Assembly (NCBI GenBank): GCA_003344405.1
Contig: NOWV01000002.1
Location: 372,001-436,000 of the forward strand
Length of the DNA stretch: 64,000 nucleotides
DNA from: Trichoplax sp. H2
Lineage: Eukaryota > Placozoa > Uniplacotomia > Trichoplacea
Direction of reading: 5' to 3'
Below the pieces are notes generated by a model, which was not told the DNA's origin, searched no databases, and saw only the letters and a list, made by a program, of their open reading frames with translations. Position numbers and translations under genes: made by a program. This document shows positions 45,501 through 60,300 of the stretch, in pieces. The number at the start of each line of letters is the position of its first letter. The first letter of the stretch is position 1.

Positions 45501-48500
45501 ACTATTGTACTGCTATGTATATTTTAGTAAGCCTTTGACGACATTACGAGTGGAAATGAAGGCCAATCTATGCGTACTACGTCAATTTACATTCGATATT
45601 ATTTACATATCAATATCAATCAAAATCATGAACTGTTTAACACAAGATAGCGTCACTAAAAAGCAGTCTATTAGTGTATCATTAAAGTCAACAAATTCCT
45701 CCGTAATCAAAATAGAGCGGTTATGACCGTTATGTTAATAATAAAGGCTAAGGAATGAAAGAAAAATAAAAAAAAAATGTACGTACGCAGGATTATTTCG
45801 AGTGGAGCTAAGTGCACAACATGTAATGGCATACTATTAGCCTCGAGTCATATCTAGATAGTGCGTTCTATCTATCTAAGTAAACATTGGAGTGGAATAT
45901 AATAATTTGTCATGCCAGTCCTGTATATAGTCTTTTATCTATTAAAACAATAGCAGCCATAAACTATAGCGATGATATTCAGAATTTCATTTTAGTAGCG
46001 TAACTGGTAACAATAAATAAATTGATCTTTCCATTATTGATTGTAAAAGAAAGTATTTTGACTGTAATTAAAATTAGGATAAATAGGCTGCTTCGCATGT
46101 TTCTCATTCGTTATTTTTTCTATTTCATCTAGTATTAATAAATATACAGCTACGCTACAATCGTTTAGCCATAGGAACAGAATATGCTGTCTTCTATGTA
46201 ATAGTTTGCAATTGAATATTACCGGTTAGATAGTGCGATTGATGCTTTGATGTATAGTAGGTGAAATCCTTGTATAGATTTTATCCCATTTTGTAAAGGA
46301 TTAATTAAGAATAGCGGCGTCATCGATCAAGCGGTTCGTCGGCCATTTCACTACTTAATTATTTATTTTTTCTATTAACCTTTATTAACATTCTTAACTT
46401 GACGATTAATTATACAACAATATAAGTTAGTTCGCTGCGGTAGAACTATTAAGAGTGATTAATGTCTTTTATCCTATTCTTTATTAAGCTCGTTATAATT
46501 GTAACAAATTTTTTTAAATATTAGATACATTTATATCAACAATCGCAAGTTAAGAAACATATTCCAGTACTTGAAGATTGGCCTTTCAAACATTGCCGGA
46601 GTTAATCACGACATATTGACACCATTTAAATCTAATTGTCGGTAAGACTTCAAACCGGTTTTATCCTTTGCGGATATAGTATATATTTAGACTATGGAAT
46701 AAAACCTTCATATTTTATCTCTTGGGGTTTCCATAATTAACTTCTCCACCACCAACTGTCACTTTCTACAGTAATAATATTTTCTCGTAGTATCTATCTG
46801 CATCAATAACAACCTGCTGTAAAGACTACTATACGCACAGATACAATATTAGCAACTGTATTTCATTCAATTAGTTACGTTTACCGCTTATAAAAATTGT
46901 CTACTTTGATCATTTACCATTTTTTTTATCGGATAAAGAAGTCTATTTTGTATGTACTTTATAACTTTTATCGTGCTGATGACGATAGTGACAGTTTTAC
47001 TTAGTTGCTCTTCATTCAAATGAAACAAAAATTATTATACCATTAATTAAATCACTCCCCTAAAAAGTAACCTCTCCCCCTTACTGGATATCTTTACTAG
47101 CCACTCTTTGATGGTTAACTATTAATCGCCTGGAATTCGATTGTCATCGTAGGAGTTGGAGAAATTCGACTTAATCAATTTTGATAAGAGGTGAACATGC
47201 CTATTCTTGATTAGAAAATCATTTTCCTTCATCTGCTTTTTACTGTATATTATTTTTCAAACGATTTGCGACATTGTGTACGCATAATTTGTTAGCAAAA
47301 TTGTAAACTGCGTGTACCTATTTATTGTTATTTATTGATTCTATAACGTTGTAAGATCGATTACAAGAGAGTGATTATAGTACTAAATAGCAACTTTAAA
47401 TATTGATATAGTCTGCGTGGTGGTCTCGCTACTCCTTTTTTATAACTAGAAACGTCATGACTACCAGTAGCACACTCGATTTTTATTCATTTTCTGTGAT
47501 GCGTTGTAAGTTTTCTATTCGTTAACGTAGTTCATTCAGTCAATGATGCTGCAGCGAAGACACTGATTATATTAGCAATCTTATTGCAGTATCCAATCAT
47601 TGCATAAGCATTTTGATTCGTTATCATGGCATTATCGACTGGGTAGTAGATTTAAGTTACGTTCACGATAGCAAAATAACAAATTCATTCGTAAAATATT
47701 AGCCATTAATAGGACAAAAATTAATGATAGCAGAGTAAGTCAGAGAACATTGCAATCAGTTCCTAGCGAACACTTTAGTATAGTGTTTTCATGTAGAATA
47801 GGATAAATCAGATTTAGCTTCTAAAATAATTATTTAACGACATGCAAGTTCGGAACAATGGAGTTTAAAATTAAAAATTTAATCGCTGAATGATTTAGCT
47901 CGATATTTTACTGTTAGTTATAGTAGTTTGATCAGGAGAGCGTAGACTATGACGGGATCTAATGTGATACCTAGAGATTGATTTAACCAAGACAGTATAA
48001 CATTTGTTAATGAATAACCAGCTAATCCTACTAATGTATTACTGATACCGGAACTATATAAGACGGATTACCAATGGATTCAATAATAACTCTACCCAAT
48101 CGATTCCATTCATCTCCATCTCCATATTTCAATATTTTCTACAGCCCATCGATATGACTGTCTTGTTCACAATAATACCATAATTATAACATTGACAAGG
48201 TGGAGTTAACCCGTTTCTCCCTTGTTGTCGTGGCCGTCTTTTAAAACTATTTTGCAGCAAGTGTATCGTCCTTTATTGTCCATGTCTGTCAACGCATTCC
48301 CGTTTTTTTTAATGAAACACGTTAATCAATTAAGAAAACAACCAATTTGCAAAGAAGAGAAATTGACAAGGCACAATCAGCAAGACATCGATTAATTTTA
48401 GACAATACATCGTTTTCAGCTTTAGAATATAGTATTCTACTGCCGGATATCTGAGAATAGACAACGCTGTTGGGAGCTGTAATTGTAGTGTACACGTAAA

Positions 48501-49235
48501 CGCATATTATGATCGTAGAATGCACACAGCAGCGTAAATTGCCGTGGTATGAATCATTTGGGTAACAGATAGTTATGGATTGTACATTGACAGAAATAAA
48601 TCAGTCCAGTTACAAAATGTAAAACTTCGTTTCTTCACTCTCTACAGTACTATACAACTCGTTTTTGTAGCCATCCACAATCATGCTCTATGTATGTAAA
48701 ATCCGACTTGGATTATTCTCGATGACCCGTTAGATTATAACATGATGGCGTTTAATCATACCATTCGTGGACGTCGTTTCTTTTCTTTTCTATTTTTGGG
48801 GGGTAGCTATTCATTTGGCTATTTTGCTATTGCATTGAGCGTACAAGAAGCTGTATAACCTATCGTTCAGTCTTACACTTATATTCTTACAAGAAGTAAG
48901 GCAGTCAGTCGTTGCAGCATTCCCGTAATGCTGTCTCCAATAAAGAGTGAGCAAAAAATAAGCAGATGCTCAACTATCGTCCAATCTACATTGACAAGAT
49001 TGGATCAATTTGTAGCAACCCTGACCAAAACAAATAACCATTGCAAGAGCACAAGGTTGAACCTTTTCTAACTATTTCTTTTTTTGCATACTCCCAACAT
49101 TTTTTTCTGCTTCTCTGCATTTTCCTATTCATCATTGGAAAAATGTTGACGATCGCAAGAAATGCCATCGTAAAGATTATTATTCATGAGAAGAGATAAT
49201 CTTCCTCGATATGCGTATATCCAGTATACGAGTAT

Positions 49236-49255
49236 AGAGAGAGAGAGAGAGAGAG
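49236..49255. repeat. (GA)10 microsatellite
   Basis: Uninterrupted AG/GA dinucleotide run of about 20 bp. Confidence 0.9.
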
Positions 49256-50234
49256 TAGAGTACTGTCGCATCGCTCTCTTATAAGCAGCTATACTCGTGT
49301 AGACAGTTCCCGTTGCAAAGTTAATTATTGTTGTCATGATAATGTTGTACTAGCGTTAGGCACGACTAGAGGTGTTGTATACGTTAGTGTGGTAAACATT
49401 AGCAGTCAATGAATAGTTAATTATATCATTGGCCATCGATGATTGATTTGTCTATATAATAAATTAATCAGTAATTATTATGTAGTAACAACTGATAACC
49501 TTAGCGATTAGTCACTGATTCATATTGCAATCTGCCTTTATCTAGGAAGTCATTGAGACCTTATCTCGACTTGACTTTGTTCGTCTTGGCGACAGTCTGA
49601 CGGGTGAAAAAAAAAAATTATTGGCAAACTAGGCAAGTTGTTGTCTACCACATTTGGTCCAACTTTCATCTTGAAAAGAATCGATAGGGAAAAGAGAATT
49701 GCATATCATTATCATCGAAGAGCTAGCCATTACAACCTCAGTCAAAGCCAACTTCTACACTAGGTAACTACGCTCGCTTTTCCCTCCCTCCCCCACCTTA
49801 TTGATAAACATAAATTGACGCAACGATCAGTGGCTTTCTTACGGGTGTAGTAGACGTCAATCGATAACAGCATAATCGGTTAGAATGGGATAGATAGCTT
49901 TTAATGTGAACAATTTTATAATCGACGTATAAATTAATGTGATCATCAATAGGTCGTTGATACTACATCAATCTAGGCAGCATATGCATTCTTGCCGCCT
50001 TTTAAATCAGTTATAAAAATTTGAAATGACTTGATGTAGCAAATAGGCTATACAGGATATGAATATCCATATCAATTGATTTATTTATCGTTAGACAGTC
50101 AAAGCAAAACTTCTCCAAGATAGAATTGTACCTGTAAAGTCCAAAGAAATTGAATCAACCTGGTTATACCGCACTCTCCTCGGTCCGTGCCTTCTTGGTT
50201 TCTACATTACAAAGTGATGCCTTGTGAAATCGAT

Positions 50235-53200
50235 ATGAGTGGGGCACAAGACGAGTCGAAAGAATATGGAGAAAGTAGCGATAGACGTAACATGGTAAGT
50301 CCATCTTATCGATCGATAAGGATAGTACAACAACGCAATGTCCTGCTACACAGTGGATCACTTTACTCGAAGTGATGACATCTTTAGTATTTATAGTCGC
50401 TAAACGCGGTATTTTAATCGTCGGTTTTTACTTAACTTCGACAAGATGCGCTAAGTTTCTCTTAGTACAGTATAACACAGGATAATGGTGCAGTAGAATG
50501 ATATCAATTAGAATGCATTCGCTCGAACGTTGTCGCCCGTCATGATAATTATACATTATCCAAGATCACATAATGTAAATTATTGCCGAGTATTTTATTA
50601 CACCATCAAAAGATACTCTTTATCTGCACGTATACAAAATGTATGTCCATAACACAGGTAACTTTCCCTCTTGTTAGCTTTTTTTAACTGTAAGTAGAAA
50701 CTATTCCAGAATTTTTTTTTTCAAATTATATATACATTTATGATGGTTTCCTGACGTTAAAATCGAGCTGTTATTTCTAGCGATAGTCAATTTTTCAGAG
50801 TTGCTACCTTTTCACCATACACGTTAATCAGACACTTTCTCCTATCGAAGAGATTTTAATAGACTTACTTATTCACTCGTGCAATCTTTTATGGAGTATT
50901 TGATAAAAGTACAATTCTCACCTGTGGTGTTCTCAATAGTGTGGACAGATGCTATCTTAGGCGATCGTGAGAATTAACTAAAATATATCATGTTATGATT
51001 CTTTTTTTTGAATAGAAATTACTGCCCAGGAAAAGATCCAAATATATGCAACCAGGTAAAAACAGGCTTTGCATATTTTTCTTCGTGTTTGATATGTTTT
51101 GTAGACGTACAATCTCTTATGTTCGCGTGGATGTGCACGTATCAGTCTTGGTCTCTTATTTTTATGTTTGTACACCCCCTAAGATCATACGGTACAAGGG
51201 CAGGGATAGTAAAAGGGAAGGATAAGTACCACAATTTTATAGTCTATAGGGAATGTAATACTGTTAAAAGAGGATAGCTTCTCGATAACTTTACGATAAG
51301 TGCGATAGAATTTGTGTCAAGCATCCAATCAAGTAATCAAACTTTGTATCCACTAAGTGTATTGGAAGAAATCATAAATCGAAATCAATTACGCTCTGTG
51401 ACCATCAAGTTGTTATAATATACTCGTATGCGCAACGTCTAGACTAAATCAACTTCTGACTATTTTATTTACCGTCAAGACAAGCTGCTGCAACGATGAT
51501 TACTCAAATTTTCTTTTCTACCCGTCCTACTGTAGAGAAAAAATTTCTGTCAATACTTGTCTTGATTGATCTAGATACTCGATAATGAACTGATTAATTA
51601 GTGAGGCTATTAGGTTAAATACGGTATGCATCATCATAACTATAACGGCATCCTTACTCGACTTTTTTTTCAGTCATGTTTACGGTAAACCCTGAACTTA
51701 AGTTATCGATTGATTTGTACTGATACTCTTTCAATCGACCGGCGAATTTACCACTTGTTGCTTTATTAGGTTCTATTCGTTTTACTATTGATCACTCGCG
51801 ACTCCTGATTTAGTAAACATAGAATTCCATTTATTTAGAGTGTAGAAGTTCATTAAAAATCAGTGAAGTCGAAGTGGAGGAAAGTAGAATCTTGGATTGA
51901 TACCAACTTTTGTCATATCGATAAACAGTACTATAGGTTCTGTAAGCATTCTATGCGCATCTCTTCACGTACAGTATTTCGTTACGTTTTTAGCTAAAAT
52001 TGGATCGTCTATTTTCTATATGTTCCGCCTATTCGCGCCCAGACATACTCTAACTTAATTTACTAACTGTAGAATCAAATTTAAGATCAGGCCTGTTCGA
52101 GTACAGGGACTATTATTATTCTCAGCGCCTGCAATAGATAAAAATGATTTTACTACTGCAGGCATTGTTTTTGCTTGAGGTATACTTTCGTTCTCCTTAC
52201 CTTTGATTAAAGTTTTGCTGTCATGATTTCTACTAGCGTTTATTGCCTATAATTGTAATCAGTAATTGCTCTTACCATTGTACAATCTCGGATATCTACT
52301 TAATTAAGCTCTGTATTATTTTTATTAACACTTCCTGAATAATGCTGAAGTAACCACCGCGATTTAATTGAGCTATCGTAATTATTATTGCAGAAATATT
52401 AAACGCACTTGTTTATGATTTCTACTACAGCAAAGGACTGCTTTTATTTTTGTAACCTTTTAAATCAGCTTCAGTACACATAATCGATTATTTACAATTT
52501 TTTCACGAGCAAGACGCACATTTTATATATACTGCCGATTCGAATTTGTCATTGCCACTGAGAGAGAGCAGATTTACTTACGATCACCTAGAATGAGTAA
52601 TGTGTAGTAAAATAGATAGATAATTCTGTATGCGTGCTATCACTCAAATTACAGTATTTCCTTAGGTTATAACTGAATTAAAAATACACCGCATTTTATA
52701 GATTTAACGGTAAACATTTCAGTAACTAAGTACTGTAATGCATTACTAATCATGGTATCATTTGTTGACTGTTCCAGTATGTGCATTTTTCATATTTAAC
52801 TGTTATATTATTAGTATAATACTTCTCACAGGAAGAGTAGATATGATATATCCTTTGTTGCGAGAATACTGTCATTTTTTTGAATAGCATAACTAACTAT
52901 AACTTCACCTTTTAAATGGCTATGTATTTCATAGAATATCTGGAATCTCAAATCTTCGATCATTCCTCCGTTGAAATTAGTGATCTTGCAAACGACTGCA
53001 TTAACGAACTTGAAGTAAACTCTAATCGCCATGACAGTAATAATCTCGTGAGTTTTTAGTAAACAGTTTAATTAATTAATATACAAACTTGCTACAACTT
53101 AATTTTAATTTTATTCTTATACAGAATTGTAATAGTCCAATGAATCATTTGTTTCGATTTCATCAACCCTATACCGACGGTTTGATGGGTCGGGATGGAG

Positions 53201-55311
53201 TTATACCTTCTCTTAGCACTCCGCCTGGGCCATATGATATGAGAAGCCCCAAAACTGGTCATACACCTGGTGAATTAATGTCCCCTATGGACTTTGCGAG
53301 GAACAACAGCTACTTTGGACAACATATCCTGTAAATTAATTAGATTTCACTGTTGCTTTAGTTTTAAAATCATAATACTATGCTCATACCATGCAATATC
53401 GCACCGCTATTTTACAGTCATCCTTTACAACCAAGCCCGACATCTATTCCTAGTTACTACCCTAGTTATCGAGGATCAGTTTCGCCGCCATTTCATCACA
53501 CCGGTTTATCACCTGATACTACTCATCCTAGTTATTTACGTGGTCCTTTTCACTCGCCTCTTAGTCAAGGTCCAATTGTGGCTTTAAATAACGATGGGCA
53601 ATTAAATCCAGCTAATTTTCAAGCATCTATTAATAAGTAAATATATGCTGTCTCTTAAATACGTATTCTTATGTGACTAAAATACTTGCTTTAAAGGAGG
53701 TTTAATATTAATTAACTCCTATGGAATTAGTTCTCTCAATGTAGGCGAATGTATGAATGGGAATGGGATATCACATAACATGGCCAACTTGTCACCAAGT
53801 AATGAAAGATTTTGTTATATAGTCGTAGTTGGTGTATGTATTACTTGTAGTAATAATTATTAACGATGCTCAACTAAGCTGAGTTTCATTACGCGCTTCA
53901 ATTAGATGCTAGAAGAGATGAGAATAAGAAGCCTCATATTAAAAAGCCATTAAACGCTTTCATGCTATTTATGAAAGAAATGAGGCCGGCTATTGCTAAT
54001 GAGTCCGGTCTAAAAGAAAGTGCTGCCATTAATAAAAAACTTGGAGAGCAGGTTTGTACTATCGTTGATTGTAATATAAGCATTATATTGTGCCTTTACA
54101 ATTAGTTCAAGATTATACTCAAATATAACGTTAGTAGTATTGTGAAAGTTATCGGCGTCTTACCTAGATTATGTATGTCTATAATTTGATAGTGGCATTC
54201 CTTGGATAAAGAAGAGCAACAAAAATATTACGATTTAGCTCATGAAGAACGAACATCACATATGAAAAAATATCCTAATTGGAGTGCACGAGATAATTAT
54301 GCTCGTCGCAGTCGAAAGAAGAAGAAGAGAAAGGATAAGATGCAAGCTGACTCAGGTACTGTAATACAGTACTTTAATACTAATTGATTGTAAAGATGAT
54401 TGCAATAGTTAACTTACCTGCAAATGGGCTTGTTCAACTACGAAATTGTAGGATTTAGAATAAAGACGTACAGTACTCATATTTAGACGTGATGACTGAT
54501 GGTTAGTCGTATCATAACATTGTTATAGAATCGGTCGCAACATTCGGAATCTTTCATGCTCTATATACTCTAGATCCAGTAATGTAGCGGAGTAATAAAA
54601 TACGGAGCGATTATTAATAAACATGAGCTTATTCGGACAATAAAGGATAAAATTGTTAGCAATTATTATAAAATTCCAGTTGAATGTATACCGTTGCTCC
54701 ATTACTTTTCTCGAAACAATTTAAATATAATTAATTTGCCACATGATCAGACATAATTAAACTTTCCGTATGAAAATAACGCTATTATTACGAGTAAAAA
54801 ACATCAAGTGTTAATAATTATACCATTATCAATGTTAGTTCATGCCTTTATAGCTGATACGGTTTATAGTAAGTAAGCACTGGCAAAATAACCGCGATAA
54901 GTTATACAGTTAGTCAGCTAAATATATATTTTCTACGTAAATGCAAGAGATGGACTGTAAAAGTAATCACTAAAGTAATTTTGCAACTTAGAATAAAAGC
55001 ATCTTAAATGAAAGTGATATTACCTAAGAGGCCACTCTTTATCAATACTAAATTTTAGATGGAAATACCACAAAGAAATGTAGGGCTAGATATGGTATTG
55101 AAAATACTGCAAAATGGTGTAAACCTTGCAGGTCAGTTTACGGCGAAAGTAAAGAAATTTCTTTTGCATACTGGAAGTAAGTAGGTCTATTGTTTATTTT
55201 ACATGTTTATCTCCATTTATAACTCATAGGCGTAAGAAGAGATGCGAAAGATTCGGATCCACAGAAGCAGCTGGCACTGAAAGAGATGATTCAGTTGAAA
55301 GTGATTCCTAA
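50235..55311 (+). CDS. TCF/LEF-type HMG-box transcription factor with C-clamp
   Basis: Nuclear DNA-binding factor of the Wnt pathway family. Exons: 50235-50294, 51016-51055, 52935-53047, 53125-53330, 53418-53636, 53731-53798, 53906-54051, 54193-54355, 55059-55131, 55230-55311; 1170 nt, 389 aa, all phases consistent. Strong evidence: an HMG box at about 242-315 with [34 protein letters not shown] and WSARDNY, then a basic KKKKRKDK tail. A complete C-clamp follows: Cys346 in [13 protein letters not shown] (359 and 362), and KKRC (368). The middle is Pro/Ser/His-rich, as in the family. Exon 3 ([16 protein letters not shown]) loosely resembles the DLADVKSSLVNESE segment of vertebrate TCFs. Weak points: the two 5' exons are chosen by splice phase, in-frame ATGs also occur at 50187 and 50217, and no FKDEGE-type beta-catenin motif is seen. 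Confidence 0.85.
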
Positions 55312-57321
55312 AAATGGAAATGGAATAAAAATTATAGTTAATCATCAGTTTATTAGATATCCTGACATCCATTAGACAGCTTGCCTGCAATTTTGCGTCC
55401 ATTTTGATTTGAATGTCATCATTCATGTTATCAATTTGTAAATATTTTGATACTAAACCTCTCGGAAGGACATTAACAACTTTTCTATAATGCCGTATTT
55501 GAAAAATCATTTATTTTGTATTATACGGTTGGTAAAATTTTATAAACGAATGAGGAAACATTAAATAACCTATATCCAGTAGCAAATAAAATATTAAAAC
55601 GATCTGCTTAGTACAATAATAATTTTTATACTGTCTTGGTCGATTTGTTAATTGTTACAAGTAGAACATCGATGTTCAATACTACTGTACTTTAGGATAA
55701 AAAATTGGTCAATTTGACCTTTAAACTAAGTATCGTTGGCAATGTTCAAATCTTTTTCGGCCAGCATAATAATTATTCAAGCAGTAAACTTTTCAAATTG
55801 TAACTATGATGAAATGCTGACCGCACGTTGCTTGACTATATTTAAAAATAGTGATAGCTCTGTATAGCCTTGAAGTTTACTATATTGTAAAAGTATTAGA
55901 GACTGTTACAAAACTACTGGATATTTTGATAAATAAATTGGTAAACTATCGTCATGACTATTTCTTTATGTTATAACTCGTGAAAAATTTTGAAATAAAT
56001 CAGTTATCCGATAATTTGTATGCTAAAACAGATTGGTTCATTCTCAAGCTAATACTTTTTATCCGCAATTAATTTTATATCCTGTAGGCAATACCTAGGG
56101 TGAATCAATGTTTAAGTTGTTACAACGTTTAATTAGCAAATATTACGCTCATACAGTAGAATCATCTGTAATATTATGGTTTAGTATACGTATTGTAATA
56201 TGATCAAGTAAAATTAGCCTCGCAATTCGGATAGTTACATTTATTTCATTGAATTGCATTGTAAAGAACTTACAGTATAACAATCCAGCTATTTACTGTC
56301 TATGTAGAAGCTATAGTGTTACGAAAACAACTTGGCTAATTACATGGTGAATCTATTGTAATATGGCGGTGGACTATGAATTCACTTTGAAATAAACTGT
56401 AAATGTGTGTAAAAATGCATTATGGCTATAGCACACTATTTATGACACAGGATTATCTCTGGTTAAAAAAATTGATTCGTTGATATTGGTCAAGTCAATG
56501 ATGAAATAATATATTACGATTTCTACGGTTAGTTTGATCCTTCATGAGATAATTTATTGATTAAATTTATTTGACGATTATAGCTACAAACAGTTCACGG
56601 CCTTACAGATAAGATCTTAATAAAGTAATATATTGATCATTGATATCCAACCTACAGCAGCGAAAATGTTGTACGACATCTAATTTGCAATAATATCTTT
56701 ATATAATATCATATATTACAGAAAGAAAGAATAATAATCTGTCAATATATATATTGCGACTGTTGAATACCAAACAGTGGGTTAATACGTTTTACATCAT
56801 TGTACCTCGCTGTACGAATAATTACTTTTAGTATATTACATGAAATCACATCATAATATTATCAGAAGATGACTGATAGTCATGTTAACCTTTTATTCCA
56901 AGTAATGAGTAGCACGGCGACTGTTAATTGCCATGATACCCTTTCTACGTCATTTCTAAAATAGGAGTACTTGAACTTTAGATATATTTTAGAATACTTT
57001 GGACTATACGTTGGAGCTTTTATGTACTGGTCTGTAAATAAGTATAATCTGTCGTTATAGTAGAGTAGAGAGATAAAGTTAGGACTATAATAATGATAGG
57101 ATTCAGCATTTTAACCTTATTTAAAAGGAAATGATACTTTTTTACTATAACATAAGATAAAATTCTTTATAGTCTGTTTCTATTTGACAAGCATGCCCGT
57201 AAAATTGATACGACGTAATTCTAGTTTATACATTAGACAATTTTTAAATTATTTTGGGTTATTAATCAAAGCCTCAATTTCCATTAATTTGCTGTATCTA
57301 CAATAATCATATCAGAGTAAT
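55312..57321. other. Intergenic between convergent TCF and VTI1
   Basis: AT-rich 3' flanks of both genes with no recognised exon. An AATAAA at 55324-55329, only 13 bp past the TCF stop, and another near 55587 are candidate TCF polyadenylation signals. The minus-strand frame 55217-55510 is antisense to the last TCF exon and is not considered coding. Confidence 0.5.
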
Positions 57322-60300
57322 TTATTTTTTTGTCACAGCGAAGTAAATGATTAAAATAATGATTCCTATTATAACTAAGATGATAATTGCAACCATAATC
57401 TTGTGCTGCATCGCTCTAAATAAATAAATTAAATGATTAAGTTAAAATAAGCTGAGTTTCATTACATAAAGATGTACTTAGATAGTTACCTTCTGTACAT
57501 TCTCTGTAATACCCTATTGCTCTTGCTGAGATCCTGGTTTATTCCGCGTAGCTATAGTAAGGGACAAATTTTTAAATGCTACTAATCAAAAATTTATAAA
57601 ATCTACCTCTAGTAAACGGCAAATTTAATCACTTAGAGATACTCATGATCCGTAATTGAAAATTTTATGCAGATACATGTTGTAAATTAGAAAAGGTGAA
57701 ATCTGCATTATACTTACTCTATCACGCGATCTCTTAATCTTCTCTCGATCACTATCCAAATTAGTCATTATATCAGCCCCTACTTGTTCTAATTAATTTA
57801 ATTACAAGAGTTAACTACTTTCAAAAGTATCATTCTAATCAGGTATGGAGTATTTGGTAGTTTTAATTAATAGGGGATTACCTGTTTCTAAAGCTATTCT
57901 TAATCCATCATCTAATCTGTTATTGGACTTATTTATTCTGTCAGAGTTCTCTAGTAGGCGTGTTCTCTGCGGTTACAAAGAAAACACAAATATCATCAAC
58001 AATAAAGAATCTACTATTGATGTAATCAAATAAATATAAAATTACTTCAAATATAATACCACTACATACTTGATCTTCTGAAGTATAGTTATAGTCTTCT
58101 TCACTTCCTAACAAACGAGTTCTTGCTGTAACAGAGTCCATTAAAGCAACACGAGCTTTCCGCTGTTAAATAGAAAAAGATAAATTAATAATTAATATGA
58201 TTTTACCAAAGCAGTTTTTTACTGGAGACGGACATAAATCGACGATTGTGACTGCAGTTTAGCATAAGTTAAATAAAAGTAAATAGTTGCTTCCAAATCT
58301 TTTCAACTACTATTGCAGAATGGTTTTGTAATAGAGGTAAAATAATGGCTAGTAATAGGATAATACTATCATTTTACATAATTTAATTAATTTGAGTTGT
58401 AGTAAAATGTCCAGCATTATTGAGCATGTACTTTTGATCTTGCTGTAGTTTAAATGGAGCATTTTCTAAATTATGAGTAAGTCGAACAAAAGAACATTCT
58501 ACGCGTGATGTGGGTTGAATTCCAAATAAATGCTCGACAAAACGGCTTACAAAATCGAGCATCCCTCAATTTAACTTTCAAGATATTGATATAGGCATAA
58601 TTCAGATTACGGACGTCGATCTCATACTGTAGCTCTGTCAAACTATCGTCAACAAGAAGCTATTTCAGTTGTATTAGAGTGCATTACTGTTTATAAGCAT
58701 AACAGAACGTATCAATAGTGTTAGATACAGTAAGGACAATAGTCCGATTTGTACCAAGTACATAGACACGGACTTCTAAGAAGAGGAAAGAAGTCTCTGA
58801 TATCAATATACACAGGGGTTAAATAGCATAGCGCAAAATTCCACCTTGAATCATAATAAGCCTATCATCCTAATTCAGAAAGATTCCTAAGCTCAAAAGT
58901 TGATAGCATGTTATGGATTGTAAAATGCAGAAATTCTCTTACAAAGTTGGTCTCCAAATCCTTATATTCTGCATTGTAGTTGTTCCATTTTTTCGCCAAT
59001 TCTGATCGAGCAGTGGAAGGAGCATCACGCACTTCCAAATCCATTTGCTCTATCTATATAATCATTCATGATAACAAGAGATATGTAGAATTTGTTTCGA
59101 ATATTCAATTTAATTCAATTAGCTGGATAGGATAGGTACAAGCATAACAAAGACTTAAAAAGACAGTTTTAACGTTAAAGATGATGTGTCTGATTGATCA
59201 TTTAGAACTCTTTTAGTTCTGCTTTACTATTTTCAGTGTCATTATCAAGTTTAATTTTGCGATTGATTTGAATAATTAGGTGTATGTATGTGACTTCTAG
59301 AGAAATTCATATGTAAAATGTTCCATTATGGATTATTAAGCGATTCTTTAGTAATTCATGGATAATTATATAATTGTAAACGGTAGGTGATGTGCTACAG
59401 CAGGATGACAAACTTAACATAGATCATATGAATAGTTAGAATAATACACCCAGTTTTGCTAAGCACGCGACATTAGTAATTGAATAGAAGCAAGACTACA
59501 CCATACATGGTTAGAAGAAGCTAGGTCATTGTCGCTGCTACTCTCTATTCACATAACAGTTATGTAGAATAACTCAAGGTACAGTACAGTCTATATGAAA
59601 GCGGAATATACCGTATGAAATTAGGATTATTTTTTAGCGTATACGCCTACAGTTGTATTGAGTACGTTCGCTATGTAAACCTAAGTAGAGTCTTCTACTA
59701 AAGTGAATCTATCTTATCCAAAAGGATGCAATTTAATTTTATGAAATAGCGTATTCAAGCATTGATATCAAGAGTAGGAATACATATTAAACTAAGATAT
59801 AAAACTTATTCTTTTAACGTGGACGACTTTGAGTGTAGGGTATGGACGAGATGTAAGAAATTTTGATCATTTTAGATAGGTCAATGAAACCATGATTGCT
59901 GGTAAATACGCCATATGTCCAATATAGAAACTTACCAGTTCTTTCATATCCTCTAAACTGTGTTCACAGTCATGAATGACAGCCTTTTTCTCATCTACAA
60001 AGGACAAAGACATTGATATCAATTGATGTATTCAATATTAGTCTTAGCGATTTTAAACAACGTCGTTTCCACTCCTAGAACACCCTACCATGAAGGTTAA
60101 GCTGTGGGTAATACTACCTAGTATAGTGGTGACTACAACTATAATACGTACTGTATCCATTCAAAAATTGAAAATTGGCCTGCTCCATAACTCTACAATC
60201 ATTCATGCTGAATTTTCTCCGTGGTTGTATAGGAAAAACTAGCCATACATCACTAAACGATCAAGTGATCAAAGTAAAGTATTTACAAGACTGTACTGAC

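Larger units (their letters stand above)
37906..50186. other. 12-kb stretch with no recognised gene
   Basis: AT-rich, stop-dense DNA. No open frame matches a known family and I could not build a phased model on either strand. The frame at 45472-45726 is the longest ATG-started one but has no motifs. Sub-features listed separately: GTAC-rich palindromes (38040-38453), a GC-richer island (38455-38665), a C11 tract, a diverged 168-bp tandem repeat and a GA repeat. It may contain non-coding exons or distal control DNA of TCF, whose start lies at its right end. Confidence 0.5.

Noticed and set aside
45472-45726. 84-codon plus-strand frame in the gene-poor region
   Set aside because: No family motif, AT-driven composition, and no splice-compatible partner; expected by chance in 12 kb.
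52826-53032. 68-codon minus-strand frame with beta-strand-like composition
   Set aside because: It is antisense to the TCF exon 52935-53047, which fits the TCF phases and resembles the family.
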